Both the position numbers and the translations under genes were made by a program. Positions 24,048 to 34,491 of a stretch of 58,420 nucleotides of DNA are shown here, one piece after another. The stretch is from Hydnum rufescens UP504. Lineage: Eukaryota > Basidiomycota > Agaricomycetes > Cantharellales > Hydnaceae. Position 1 is the first letter of the stretch; each line of letters starts with the position of its first letter. The DNA is taken from positions 7,742 through 66,161 of the forward strand of contig MU129174.1 of the NCBI GenBank assembly GCA_014904985.1, read 5' to 3'. The notes below the pieces were generated by a model, which was not told where the DNA came from, made no database searches, and saw only the letters and a list, made by a program, of their open reading frames with translations.

Positions 24048-25129
24048 GCCTACTTGTGGACAAGATGTCCCCTTGCCCCAATCTCTTCAGGGTGACTTGA
24101 AACTTCCCGAACGGATCCCCGAAGCTACCTGCAGTGCTTCACCCGGGACAATCTGCTTCTTTTTACTAGGCGCTAATCCAGGCTGCTGGTTTTCGCAGTC
24201 AGAAGATAACAAGATGGCTTGTTCGCTTGGTGGCCGAATTGCGGCGTCATTCTCTAACAGGAACTATGAGATTGGTATACTTAAATAAGATAGCTATCCT
24301 CTCAAGTATGGAAATGCGTCGTTACACTGCAAGCGTTTGGGCCACGAGGGACACAGTGCGTCCTACTTTTGCTTTCACCGCAGAGGTCAACATCTTCGCC
24401 CTCGCGTGTTGGGACCCATTGGTTCAGTGTCGGCCATTAAGAGTCTCCTTTTTGATTATTCCGTCTCTGTCCTGAAAAGAGAGCGAGGGACGACGGTCTT
24501 GTGCGATGTCTCGTGCGGTAACCAAGTCCTTATACAGCTATGGAATGGACCGAGAGGGGGGAGACTCTCCTATTCGTTGCGACGCGACGCTCTTGGTTTT
24601 CTCTCCTCAGTACGTATTTCTCCTGTTACGCACACTCGCTTGGTCACCGAACGATTATTCCGCCTACATCTGTAGCAAACAAGAGTAGGACGTTGTCGAT
24701 AATGTTTCTGGACATAGTACGGGGTGGGTCTGAATGTGTGTGGTCCAGGGCATAGGTGTTAAGTCTGATGATGCTATTTGTGCGATCCCACAGAGAGAAC
24801 AGCTTCTTTGTGTGGTCGCGACGCCCGTGGAAGCCCCGATCTCGTTGTCTTCGGGGGTCCCACGGTGTGCTGCTTCTGGGACTCGATGTCCGAGTGACTG
24901 TTGCTTATATGCCCTCTTCGTCGTTCTTCTTTTGAAATCGTACAGTCTTGAACGCCACGCTCATGCACCCTGCGACATGTTAGTCAGGATTCCTGAGGGA
25001 AGTGATTTGCGTTCCCATACTATATTGAAGACCAGGTTCGCAGGTTTGGAATTCTTCGACGACCGCGCACGGGGGGCAGTCTTGACGTGCTGTTATGTGT
25101 GCCGTAGTGCGGCATTTTGGTTCCTGAAG

Positions 25130-26134
25130 ATATTATATCGAAACACACTTTTATATTATCGATTATTCTGGTGGATATGTGATTGATGTTTCGTCGGGTA
25201 CTGCTGGATTCATAGGGGCGTAATGGATCGGACCCCGTTTGGACAAAGATCGTCTAGAACACAAACCTCACAATATCTTCCTCGTCCTAGTGGGCGCCGG
25301 TATCCTCTGGAGTGATTGGAACGGATTTAGTGGTGGGGATCTTTACGCTGCTAACACTGATGCCGGTGCCGCCGTCCTCAACACCAACATCGCTACCGCC
25401 ATGTCAGCCTTGGTCTGGATTATGTGGAACACAATCTACTACAAGAAACCTTCCGTCCTTGGCAGAGTCAATGACATGATCACCGGTCTCGCTGCCATTT
25501 CCCCCGCTGCTGGTGTAGTTGCTGGTTGGGGTGCCATCATTATCGGCATTGGGTTACGATGAATGTCGCAGGAAACATGCTTTCTCTTTTCCACCACATC
25601 CATGATACCTTGGGTGTCTTCCACACCCATTTGGTTGCTGGCATTTGCGCTGGTTTCTTGGTCTAGATCTTGTTGACGTCGGAGGGTGATGCTGCGTTTA
25701 ATATAAGTAATCCCGCTAGGAGCATAGATGGGAATGGCAAACAGATTGGATGGTATGTATTCGTCGCGTTCATCGTTCCATTGTTGCTCTACTTAGGATA
25801 TTTGTATTGACGATTATACAGGTAACTTACTGGTGCTTGTTTTGTCATTGGATGGAACACTGTTTGGACATCCCTGATCCTTCTGTTTATCAAACATGTA
25901 TTGCGCATGCCGCTACGCATGTCTGAGGTGGATCTGTTGATCGGTGACGATGCGATACACGGGGTAAGTGGATGTTTGTTTGTGTTGCAATACTTTAAGG
26001 ATTAACGCTTCATATCAACACAGGAAGACGCCTATTCATTTGACCATCCAGGGGAGCCCATCGACAGCGGAGGTGGAAAATCACCGCCGGTGGATACAAG
26101 CGATAGTAACGGACGGAAGGTCGAGGTGGTGTAA
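25130..26134 (+). pseudogene. Ammonium transporter (Amt/Mep) relic, copy U3
   Basis: Readable segments: [68 protein letters not shown], then after a short deletion FHTHLVAGICAGFLV followed by an in-frame TAG, FNISNPARSIDGNGKQIGW, and the C-terminal helix. A 55 bp intron (about 25968-26021, GTAAGT..ACACAG) leads to the last exon EDAYSFDHPGEPIDSGGGKS, ending at TAA 26132-26134. Unlike U1 it keeps the NTIYYKK segment; unlike U2 it keeps the last exon. The N-terminal half is absent and at least two lesions are disabling. Confidence 0.8.
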
Positions 26135-27648
26135 ATATTTGTCTGTCGGGTCATGTCTCATAGGAATTTCTTTTTGCTTTATCAATGCAGTTCTAATGTG
26201 TGCAAGGTATTTCGCCCTGGCTTTGATGTACGCCTTCGTTTATTGGTGTTTTCAGTGTGTGCTAATTTCAGTGGTCGAGGGGCTAGTGAGTCGGTACCCA
26301 TTTGCTCATCGGCCAAGCACTTTGTCTCCACTGGGATGGTCGGGTGAGAGCAATTGCTGCCCCAGTCTCAGTGCATGAGGGGGTCCTTGGTAACGCTCTC
26401 TTTACTGCATCTCTCAAGACCCTAGGTTAACGGAAGTAAAGGTGGGTGGATTGGACGCTCGGCGCCTAGATCTCGAGGCACATCTTCGACCCGGTCGAAC
26501 CAAATGCTGAGCCCTACAAGTCCAGTCGTTACCTGAAAATAGCCCGACGTGCTATGTTACGCGAAATAGACCAACTACAATCGACTCATGCCATTACGAA
26601 ATGGTTCGAAATCCTTTGCACTTCAGATACTGTCGAAAGGGATGGGGAGATGGAGCCGCAGAATCGCTATCTGTGGCGCGTATGAATGCTGACCCTGGGG
26701 ACAGAATGTAATGATGGGCAGCATTTGTTTATTTCTTTCAGATGGCTAATTTAGGGGTAAGCAATTTCAGTGATTTGCGGACAAGGTTATATTAGAATGT
26801 TAAATTTAAAGTAAAACCCCCTTGTGCGAGTCCAAAATAACCCATAGTTCGCAATCTGGTATTTTGCCCTATTTATGGTTCTTACAAATTCCACAAGGCC
26901 CTGGTGAATAATAGGTCGTGATTTCCCAGCCCCAGCTCAAATCGTTGATGACGGTCTGGAAAATTAAAAAGGTCCTCTTGTAACAGGCCTAACCGACTTC
27001 CGCTTTGATAAAACCGGAAGGCATCCTGTGCAAAGCTCATCCTCTGATCCGTCGAACACAGTGGTTAGGAACGTGGGCGTAAAGCCCTCTGGCCGGTGGT
27101 GGACAGTGGAGCCTCTGATGACCGCTACAACTTGGTAATACGCAGAGAGGAATGGGGCGGGGTGGCTGGACCGATCTAGCCACCGAGAGTGTCTAACCGC
27201 CGTGTACATAAGAATTTCATCACTCTTCGTTGGGGAAGGAACCGGGGTCTATCTGTCGCCTGCTCAAAGAAATGCAGTATGGGATCCGAACACTCTTTTC
27301 TACCCCATGGTCATTGTGCACGTGGAGGCACCGTACCTGGAGCTGAATGTCGGCCCTTCCCTGCGGATTTTGCCGGTGCCACACCGCACAGCAAATGTAA
27401 ACACAAGGGTTCCGGATCACTGTTTTGTCATTAATTCCGCCCCCGTCGGTCTATGCTGGACGGTGTACGGATATAGCGATAACGGGGAATTATCGCAATC
27501 TGTGGAGCCGCCCAAGAATCAATCATCCGATCTCCTATACTGTTCGCCTTGATAGTTCATTTAGCTTGATTCTAATAACGCGGGCTAATGTGTAGCACAT
27601 CTGAGCTTCCATTTCCTTCCCCAATCCACGCCCTCTTTTCCTTTCATT
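26135..27648. other. U3 spacer between AMT relic and DUF6534 gene
   Basis: Contains the longest version of the spacer frame (27202-27552, 116 codons), with PMVIVHVEAPYLELNVGPSL and PDHCFVINSAPVGLCWTVYG. It has no recognised domain and only partial counterparts in U1 and U2. It might be the relic of a third gene of the unit. Confidence 0.35.
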
Positions 27649-29841
27649 ATGGCGATAATAGATGTCAGCCAAGTCAACATCTTAGCTGGCTCGTTCGTTG
27701 GCATCCTCCTCACCGCTTTGTTAGTCTCCTCCAGCCGTAAGCATGGGCACGACAGCGCTGGCCTAATGTACTTTTGTAGATGCTTCGGTGTCCTCACTGT
27801 CCAGACCTCTACCTATTATAATGCGTTCCCAAATGACGCAAGGCCGTTGAAACTGGCGGTACTTCTCCCCATATTTCCTTGAAATGTGCGTTCATCGCCC
27901 ATTATCTATCCCTTTCTCAGGTGGGCCTTTTATGGTGAGCATTGCACACACTTATCTTTTGAGCCATATTCCTCATTTTCCATTGTAAAGGGTGTTGCAA
28001 GCTTTTGAACTGTTGGTGTCCCCTTTTTGATGCTCTTCAATTGTTCCCTGGAAATAATGTGGAGGCTGGCCATTGGCCGACACCATATATGTTATACAGT
28101 GCATCCTGTACCCAGAGTGTGTATCGGTGGTCTGTCGCAAATTACAATAATCCTTCGGCTCTGGATTGGGGGACGTGGTGCGTATCGGGTGTATCACGAC
28201 CGTTCACCGTTCCTTTCCCTACCAACTCCCTCTGTCCATGAAATTATATCTATAGGGAATTTGGAATGCATGCAATGAACATGGTGAGTACTGAGTCGGT
28301 TCTTCATGTGGATGCCCTTATCTTGGCTTTGGCCCTCTCTACTTCAAGGGCTGCTCATCACTCACTGTCCAAACATTCTTTGCGTATCGCGTCTATTCTC
28401 GTAGGTCTTGCTACATATCCTCGTTGGGAAAGTATTGCATTCGTATTTCCCCTTGATTTCCATAGTGAGCGCCAATATCTATATTGGAGTGCTTGTGGTG
28501 GGTTATGGCTTTTATGTCACAATAGATCAATCTAACAGTCATGCACTACGACTTTGTAGCAAGCCCTTGTATTTCTTCAGTTCGGTTAGTCTTGCCTGAT
28601 TACCATCGTTTTCCGATGCACTTCCGTCTTATTCCTCCCGCCCTAGGATTTGGTGCCGGTTAGTACCCATCTCCATATGTCCGATGGGCCGTGACTTATT
28701 GTATTCCGATCAAATCAATGTTTTGGCATACTGCAGCACTCTCCGTTAAAGTGTACGTATCCCCGTATCTCTTCGGCGGGGCCACAGCCAACAACTTGTT
28801 GATCTGATTTGGTTGTGTCTCTCACTGCTGTAGGCAGGTGAATCCAGAATTTAAAGTGATAGTCAAAGAGTATACATGGCTTGTTGTGTCATGGCTCGCT
28901 ATTCAAGTGTGTCTTGGCCACAATCTATCTGCCCTTGTTTCTAACTCACACACACTTGCCTTCGCTTATACATGGCATTGTCTTATTATGTCCTTTTCAG
29001 GCAACCGTAGATATCGTGATTGCAACATGCATGTCTCTCTTATTGCGTCGTCGGCGGACCGGGTTCCAGAAGTGCGTATCCTGATACATTTTGCGATATT
29101 ACACTCATGCACTAAATGAATCCCTTTCTCTGATTAATGATCTCATGCGTCGTTCCGTGGCACAGGACTGATTCGGTAATCAACCGTATGGCATTGTACA
29201 CCATCAGTACGGGGTTGATCACCAGTATTCTCGCATGTTCCCTTCTTGCGGTGGTGCGTTTCAGCAATTTCGTTTTGTTTTTCAGTATGGTAATGCTGGT
29301 GCTGAACTAATTATGGGGACAGTTTGTTAAGCACGGGTTCCATGTTCATGAACTTACTATCTCCATGGTAGGTCACTCGATTTTTCGATCTTCTCTTCGT
29401 TCGTGAATGAGTAGTATATGTCTATGCAAGACTAATTGCTTGATTCTGTTCCAGCCGCTGGGTGCGTGCTATTGCATCACCATGCTTGCCAAGTACGTCC
29501 CTATAGTGTGCCTCGTTATGCATGCGATGATGGACGACTTAATTTTATATTTGGCCGTGGAGTCTACACATGCGAACGAGACTGCGGGCGAGGCTTGCGA
29601 GCCCCCTTGAACTAATCGGCACGATCAAAAGGAGAATGGGACAGAATGCGGGGGATCATCGAAATGTACGTCTTAGTGCATATATCGTGACTTTTGTAAT
29701 GTCAGGGCGATGAGGCGATGCTAACTGACAGTGATCGCAACTTGTCCGTTTTTCTAGGAAGCGACGTTCCAGGCTATAAGGAGAAATATCACCACGGCGG
29801 TGGTAAATGATGTTGTGGAGATGGTTCGTTTTCGATGTTAG
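27649..29841 (+). CDS. DUF6534-family seven-helix membrane protein, best-preserved copy (U3)
   Basis: A multi-exon gene, about 2.2 kb. Exon 1 from ATG 27649 (MAIIDVSQVNILAGSFVGIL) ends at an intact GTAAGC donor; exon 2 reads CFGVLTVQTSTYYNAFPNDA then RPLKLA, the family's hallmark (YF..FP.D...LK). Then VGLLW, a segment with ANYNNPSALDWGTW (cf. the NYGNP motif), NPEFKVIVKEYTWLVVSWLA, ATVDIVIATCMSLLLRRRRT, TDSVINRMALYTISTGLITS, FVKHGFHVHELTISM, LGACYCITMLAK, a basic exon with MRTRLRARL-type residues, and EATFQAIRRNITTAVVNDVV to TAG 29839-29841. Members are predicted plasma-membrane proteins of about 300-350 aa with unknown role. Two middle exon borders are uncertain and a one-base change alters the basic exon, so it may still be a pseudogene. 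Confidence 0.6.
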
Positions 29842-30886
29842 TTACATTTTCCATCCTGACCATTTCATACAGCCACCGCATATCCTCCAGGGTCCCGACT
29901 CCCCCAATAATTGAATGCGTATCTCGGCACACCCCCCAATTACTTGTTACGCGGACTTGCCCCTAGAATGCCTTGAGTCATTAGATAGTCGCGTAGTATT
30001 ATTCAGGAGGCCTTCGCTACAAGATGACTTATATGTTGTCTTTTGATTGTGTCGTCCATTTTTACACACCGGAACAAGGAGATTCGGTATAGATAGACAA
30101 TCATAATTTTTACGGCATGGAGATGCGGGGTCAAGTCTTCCTGGAGCCTGAGTGTGTGTTGCAGTCAGGAGTGGGCTGAGAAGGTGCATGTGGCTGTCGA
30201 GGGTTTTCGCTTTTGTTTTCATCGTGGGGGTCAGCATCCTCAATGCTGTGAGGTTGGATGAATTGATTGAGTTCCGGTCATTTCTGAGTCTCCGGTTGGG
30301 TTGTTTGGCCTCAGCACAGCAAAGAGTGTAGGGGACGAGGATCGTCTGTTTCCGCCGACGGCTGATGCGGTGACCTCGGATTAGAATTATGGATGGGCTT
30401 TGAGGGGGGGACTCGAGTCCGTCAAACCGCAACGCTCTTGGTTTTTCGTGCTCAATATGTATTTTTTTTTCTGCTACGCGGCGGCGTACCTCGTGGATGG
30501 ATACGTACGTGGTTAACCCCCCTGACACAGTCTTAGCAAGGGGTCATTCTTCACGAAGAATATAAAACTTCAGGCTTTTAATGGGACGTACTGCTTGGTC
30601 CCTTTCGCTCGCCAAGAACCTCCCCGAGCAGGGCTAGTAGGAAATCACTTCGGCCATCTTAACTGTCAAGGGTGGTAGGCGCAAACGTTTCCTCGGTCGC
30701 CAAGTAATTATTGTGACTCCATGGGCTATAAACGAGAGCAGAAAAGCTGTCAATACGGGCTCTAAGCAACACCTCCAAGCAGGATGGCAGCACCATGATC
30801 CGGACGGAGAGAAGCAACGAGATGTTTGGGAAGGCTGAAATTTTGGCGCTATGAAAGCGAGAGGCAAGGAGTGGGGTAGGTTGTTT
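29842..30886. other. U3 right part, with a 193-codon minus-strand frame
   Basis: The minus-strand frame 29947-30528 (includes IEHEKPRALRFDGLESPPQS and TTYKSSCSEGLLNN) is the longest version of a frame broken in U1 and U2. It is basic and Ser/Pro-rich with no recognised domain. It could be a small gene convergent with DUF6534 or a chance frame in its 3' flank. Confidence 0.3.
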
Positions 30887-31414
30887 GAGCATCAGGAAAC
30901 CCAACAGCTGTTTTGGAGACTCTAGAGCTAACAAAGCAAACAAAGCAGAACAAATGTCTTACCCTAATATTGAGCATCTAGAGCATGGATTCTGCTTTGA
31001 TACTTTGTATCTTTTGCCTCTTTGAGCAACTCTGATAGCTTTGGAACTTTGCATTGTGTACAATCAAAACACTTCATTAATTGCCAGAAATATAATTACA
31101 TAATCATCTAGGTACTGAGAGCAAAAAGGGACAAAGTTGGGCATGGGTGGATGGGATATATACCAAGAAGGCACAAGTAGCCCAGAATAGTGTTGCTGTG
31201 AGTCAGGGTCAAAGTTAGCTCAAGTTAAGGGTTGAGTCTGTTGGAACTGGGAAGTGCGAGCTCTGGCGCAGACTCCTTCCCAGTCATTGTGGCTTCCCTT
31301 GTGGTTAGTCTCCACATATAGTAGTTAAGTCCTAAATCTGAGTTTTGGATCCAATGAATTACATAATACATTATGAAATAATAGCGGAAATTAACTAAAA
31401 CCTGATCATCTATG
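30887..31414. other. Inverted LTR B end and unclassified repeat sequence
   Basis: The first 40 bp (TGAGCATCAGGAAACCC.. to 30930) match the reverse complement of the LTR B 3' end at 3447-3490 with few changes. Beyond it the sequence is AT-rich and not recognisable. It is the point at which U3 was cut by a retroelement inserted in minus orientation. Confidence 0.4.
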
Positions 31415-32870
31415 CCGAAAAAACAATGTGGGGAAGCCACCACAATGACTGGCACCATTGTTGTTTGTGTCAAAGTTTGTTTACATTGGATACAAAATTA
31501 AGTCTGGATTTCCGTTCCCTGCCTATGCACACACCTCTGACGACATCATATTCATGGACCCTCTGCCCACTACTGAAGATATCCAGTTTCGCTCGGCAGC
31601 CAACTATTGTCTCCCAGCTTGTCTTTGGCAGGCAGAAAATTGTCAGATCCAATTGACTGGTATTCCTTACCTTGTTTGCACTGCTGCAACTGGCTCAGGG
31701 AAAACATTGACCTTTTGGTTACCTATGTTGTACCAGAAAGGAACTACATTTATAATAGTTCCCCTTAAAAATCTGGGGGAGCAAATGGCCATTGTTGCAG
31801 CAGGCCTAAAACTCACTTCCATTTCAGTGCCTCAAGAGACCCTCACACAAGTCTTATTGAAGGTGTGCAAATGTATAAAAGTCTCTCAATCAGGACTTCC
31901 TAACATATCACTAGGCAATTGAGAATCATGAATACCGTGTTGTCATTATTGGCCCTGAATTGATCATTGACCCTTGCTTCTGGGCTCTGTGGAAACAACA
32001 GTCATTCTGTGATGGTGTTGATAGAATCATCATTGATGAATTCCACTGTATTGATGATTGGGGTGGCTGCAGAGGTGAAGGATTTCATCCCGAGTTCATT
32101 GAATTAAGGTGACTGGTCCTTATGCTACGAAATCACTCAAAAATCATCCCATGGCTGTTGGCCTCAGCAACTGCAGATGAACACAAGGTCTCTTGTATCC
32201 TTCACAAACTTGAGATGCCACCATTCCAGAGCACACCTCATCCAGAATGTACTCTATGGGTTGCACGGTCCAACGATCATCCTAATCTTCACTATGCTGT
32301 CCACAAGATGCAGCACCGCTATAGCTCATTTGAGGATCTTGCATTTCTTATCCCAGATGGCCTAAAGTCAAGCAACCCATGCCCAATGAAATTTGTGGTT
32401 TATGGCAACTCACGAAATGATACTCAAGGTGCAGCTACCTACCTTCACTCTTGGGTGTCCAAGGAAATGCAGCATATGATTCCCTGGCTGCATTCTGGAA
32501 TGTCTGACAGCCATCAAAATTTGGGGCCACAGAAGTTTCATAATGGGGAGTGGATTGGAATGGTCTGTACTGATGCATTAGGACTGGTATGGAAATTGTT
32601 ATTACTGGAAAGGACTGATTCAATAGTATATTGTTGGAAACAGGGAATGGACCTCAAAGGCGCAGCAATCATTGTCCAATATGGTGTCCCAGATACCTTC
32701 AACACATTGACTCAGTGATTTGGACAAGGTGAATGTAATACTGCAGTGGATGCCTTGTGTATCCTTCTAGCACAACATGATTTCTTTTGAGATGTCCAAG
32801 AGGAGCAGAAGGAGAAGGCAGTGGCATGAGCTACAAAGTGTAGAAGTACAAGCATATCTGGGTCAAAGAA
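31415..32870 (+). pseudogene. RecQ-like DEAD/DEAH-box helicase relic
   Basis: Plus-strand pieces in order: FRSAANYCLPACLWQAENCQ (Q-like region), VCTAATGSGKTLTFWLP (motif I), TFIIVPLKNLGEQMA (motif Ia), then after a frame change EYRVVIIGPELII, RIIIDEFHCIDDWGG (motif II, DEFH), IIPWLLASATADEHK (motif III), FVVYGNSRNDTQGAATYLHS (motif IV), LHSGMSDSHQNLGPQKFHNG, GMVCTDALGLVWKLLLL (motif V), and QYGVPDTFNTLTQ.FGQG (motif VI). In-frame TGA codons lie at 32110, 32716, 32788 and 32826, plus a frame change near 31918. The last one falls in motif VI where arginine is usual. Full family members are SF2 3'-5' DNA helicases; this is a dead copy cut at 32870. Confidence 0.8.
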
Positions 32871-32873
32871 ATG
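32842..32873 (+). repeat. 32 bp exact match to the Gypsy pol linker
   Basis: AGAAGTACAAGCATATCTGG plus the following 12 bp recur exactly at about 44814-44845 in the Gypsy element. Here it joins the helicase relic to the LTR-like region. A stray piece of pol at this junction points to template switching or recombination during insertion. Confidence 0.7.
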
Positions 32874-33894
32874 CTTTTTAGGCTATTTGAGCTCTAAGTC
32901 TTACCAGGCAGCCACACTAGTAAAGCCGGGCAACCTAGACATGTAATTAGGTAACCTGGTAAGGCTAGCCTCGGGACTTAAGAGTCCTTTTGATCCATAA
33001 ATGGTAGTCAATATTGAGGGAAACATTAAGGGCCATAGCAACCCTAAATTAGACCTCATAAAGGTGCCATAGCAACACCATTAGGAGATGCTGTGCTCTT
33101 CTAGAACATGGACTCCACCCTTCTAGAACCATTGCTATGCTACACCCTTCTAGAATGTGTGAGTCATAAGATATTTTTAGGGTAGAACAATAAGTTCATT
33201 TAGGAACAATAAGGCATATGAGTCATAGATGAGTCATAGATGAGTCATAGGTTATTTTTAGGATAGAACAAAAGGTTCATTCCCCATCCTTCTATAACTA
33301 GACAGGGGAATGCTTTGTAATAGGGGCTCTCTGACAGGCATAAAAGGAGGGGGAATCTTAGGTAGAAAGACAAGAAATTCAGAGGTAGCCCCTGGCAGTC
33401 TCTCTATTCTTCACACACCCAGAAGAAATCTGGAGGTAGCTCCCTAGCAATCCCTCTTTTCTTCACACATTCAGATCACCTTAGCCACATTAGACTAAGT
33501 TCTACAGTAGAAAAGGAGAAATCTGACTTCACAAGTATTGGAAGACCAAGCCCTCAATAGCTTAAGCCTAGCATAAATAAGTCTAGCACAGCTTATCAAG
33601 AGGAAGATCTTCAGTACACTTGGAGAGGATTTAAGGCCCTTAGTAACCTGTAACAAGTCTTACCTAAGTTCTTGATCGACTTCACACCCTTCTCACGCTT
33701 TAGCCCTTATTCACCAACCTTTCAACCTTTCATCTCTTTCATTCAAACCCTCCACACACTCTCTCTACCCCTATATCCAGCCCTTGATTCCTACACCTAT
33801 CTCAGTAATAAGAACCAGTCCTTTGTCGTTTACTAAAGACTAAGTCAAGACTCTGTCATTCAACTTGCTCTAGTTTTCTTCTGAACATCAGCAG
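32874..33894 (+). repeat. LTR-like region (family C) with TGAGTCA array and TATA box
   Basis: Four TGAGTCA sites (33160, 33219, 33230, 33241), three of them within 30 bp, precede a TATA-type CATAAAAGG at about 33339-33347, followed by a transcribed-looking leader with repeated TTCACACA..CAGA segments. Two near-identical stretches (GCAGTCTCTCTATTCTTCAC and GCAATCCCTCTTTTCTTCAC) suggest a short tandem duplication. Likely the 5' LTR of the Gypsy element; assigned by position and promoter layout because no partner LTR exists in the window. Confidence 0.5.
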
Positions 33895-33902
33895 AAAACC
33901 CC
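33895..33902. repeat. Left target-site duplication of foldback element 2
   Basis: AAAACCCC, repeated at 39008-39015. Removing the 5,105 bp element and one copy joins ATCAGCAG to AAAACCCC and TACAAAACTGG, giving an uninterrupted retrotransposon leader. Confidence 0.6.
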
Positions 33903-34491
33903 AACCCGGTCAGCCACAAATGTACATCTAGTTAGATACAATGAGCCTTGCGTTTAAATAGTCTAACTAGATGTTTTTAGGTGGGGGCCCCTGGGGCCGG
34001 CTAACATGATTTGCATGATTCAGGCAGGGGCCCCAGGGGCCCCTGCCTCTCACCTTAGACTGGGACTTAGAGATTCTCAGACAACAGTGGACTACACCTG
34101 GCATGATATTATACATATGCTCCCTGGGGTCAGCAGGGTTTCACTCAGCAGTCATGTTGTGTTTTCATTGACTGGTTTATTTATTTATTTATTCAAAAAT
34201 TCACAAACATACCACACCCACTTGGGCAGGCATGTGGTACTGTCCATAAAAAAATTAAAAATTAACAAAAGAAAACACTATCTAACACACCCGCTTGGGC
34301 GGGTGTGTGGTACCAGGGATGTGCATTACTTATATTTTACAGAGCCACACCCGCTATCGCGGGAGTGGGGTTCCTACAGTTTGGCGTCACTTCATTTCGT
34401 CGTTTGGCATCCTGTTCGTGGATCCTGCTTTGTGGGCGAGTTATCATTCATGGGGGGGGGCTCATTCTATGGGTCTTCATTTGTTGCTAGC

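Larger units (their letters stand above)
24048..30886 (+). repeat. Unit U3 of the AMT-DUF6534 tandem array, right end truncated
   Basis: Third direct copy, uninterrupted, with the same left edge as U1. It stops abruptly at 30886 where an inverted LTR B end (TGAGCATCAGG) begins, so the last 700-800 bp of the unit are missing. It shares with U1 a TAG stop and an 18 bp deletion in AMT. Confidence 0.85.

Noticed and set aside
27649..29841. STE3-type pheromone receptor (mating-type locus)
   Set aside because: Seven-helix and multi-exon, but the PND..LK, NPS and basic RRRRTGFQ motifs are those of DUF6534 proteins; no pheromone precursor (CAAX) gene was seen nearby.
14572..30528. Minus-strand frame repeated in U1, U2 and U3 as a firm gene
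   Set aside because: Frames are broken at different points and no family or promoter was recognised; kept only as a note in the unit descriptions.
31240..31330. tRNA gene or primer-binding site near GTTGGAACTGGGAAGTGCGA
   Set aside because: No cloverleaf with conserved loops could be drawn and no LTR boundary fits.
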